Source of the DNA: Syntrophomonadaceae bacterium
Lineage (GTDB): Bacteria; Bacillota; Dethiobacteria; DTU022
NCBI GenBank assembly: GCA_007131435.1
Contig: SLQM01000199.1
Span: 1 to 13,031, forward strand
Direction of reading: 5' to 3'
DNA length: 13,031 bases
The notes beneath the pieces are model-generated. The model was given only the letters and a program-made list of their open reading frames with translations, was not told where the DNA came from and ran no database searches. Below are positions 13,023 through 13,031 of this stretch, one piece after another (positions within the stretch are counted from its first letter, which is position 1; each line of letters opens with the position of its first letter). Position numbers and translations under genes: made by a program.

Positions 13023-13031
13023 GCTGCATTA

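Overview
The window looks like chromosomal DNA of an anaerobic member of the Bacillota (Clostridia-type). The evidence is strong AGGAGG-type ribosome binding sites, sigma-A-like promoters, a superoxide reductase of the anaerobe type, a HutP-family protein, a PerR-type Fur regulator and a DUF3786 gene. No taxon-specific marker is present, so finer placement is not possible. Most of the window is housekeeping or stress genes in short transcription units. There is no phage, integrase, transposase gene or CRISPR array. The accessory elements are a small HicBA toxin-antitoxin pair and several non-coding repeat or hairpin structures.

Layout. The last 36 codons of a probable CofE-like ligase (1-109, +) face lnt (255-1802, -), an apolipoprotein N-acyltransferase. 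A MarR regulator (2048-2524, +) follows with its own promoter and a candidate autoregulatory operator. Next is hicB-hicA (2602-3016, +), then a large REP-like hairpin (3030-3091) between converging genes. A DUF4349 lipoprotein (3108-4070, -) and a HutP-family protein (4130-4534, -) probably form one unit. Divergent from them are a RING-like/zinc-ribbon membrane protein (4657-5214, +) and a cold-shock protein (5398-5595, +), the latter with a long leader and a textbook terminator.

The middle is a metal and oxidative-stress neighbourhood on the minus strand: a PerR-type regulator (5812-6240), a ZIP metal transporter (6305-7045) and a class II superoxide reductase (7357-7752). The perR promoter carries an inverted repeat filling the -35/-10 spacer. 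A 28-bp tandem repeat and a hairpin terminator lie between the ZIP and superoxide reductase genes. Divergent from superoxide reductase is a two-gene unit: an IscU/NifU-like Fe-S scaffold (7929-8348, +) and a zinc-finger plus winged-helix protein (8391-8768, +).

The right part has DUF3786 (9987-10691, -) closely followed by an MFS transporter (8765-9973, -). It ends with lysA (10960-12216, +), the diaminopimelate decarboxylase of lysine and peptidoglycan synthesis, in tandem with a long TspO/MBR-like membrane protein (12246-13022, +).

I see no clear new multi-gene system. The most interesting items are non-coding: the REP-like hairpin with four tandem wobble pairs, the tandem repeat that folds into a nested hairpin, a possible structured RNA between csp and perR, and the perR operator. 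The Fe-S scaffold with an adjacent wHTH partner, and Lnt in an apparently Gram-positive genome, also merit a second look.
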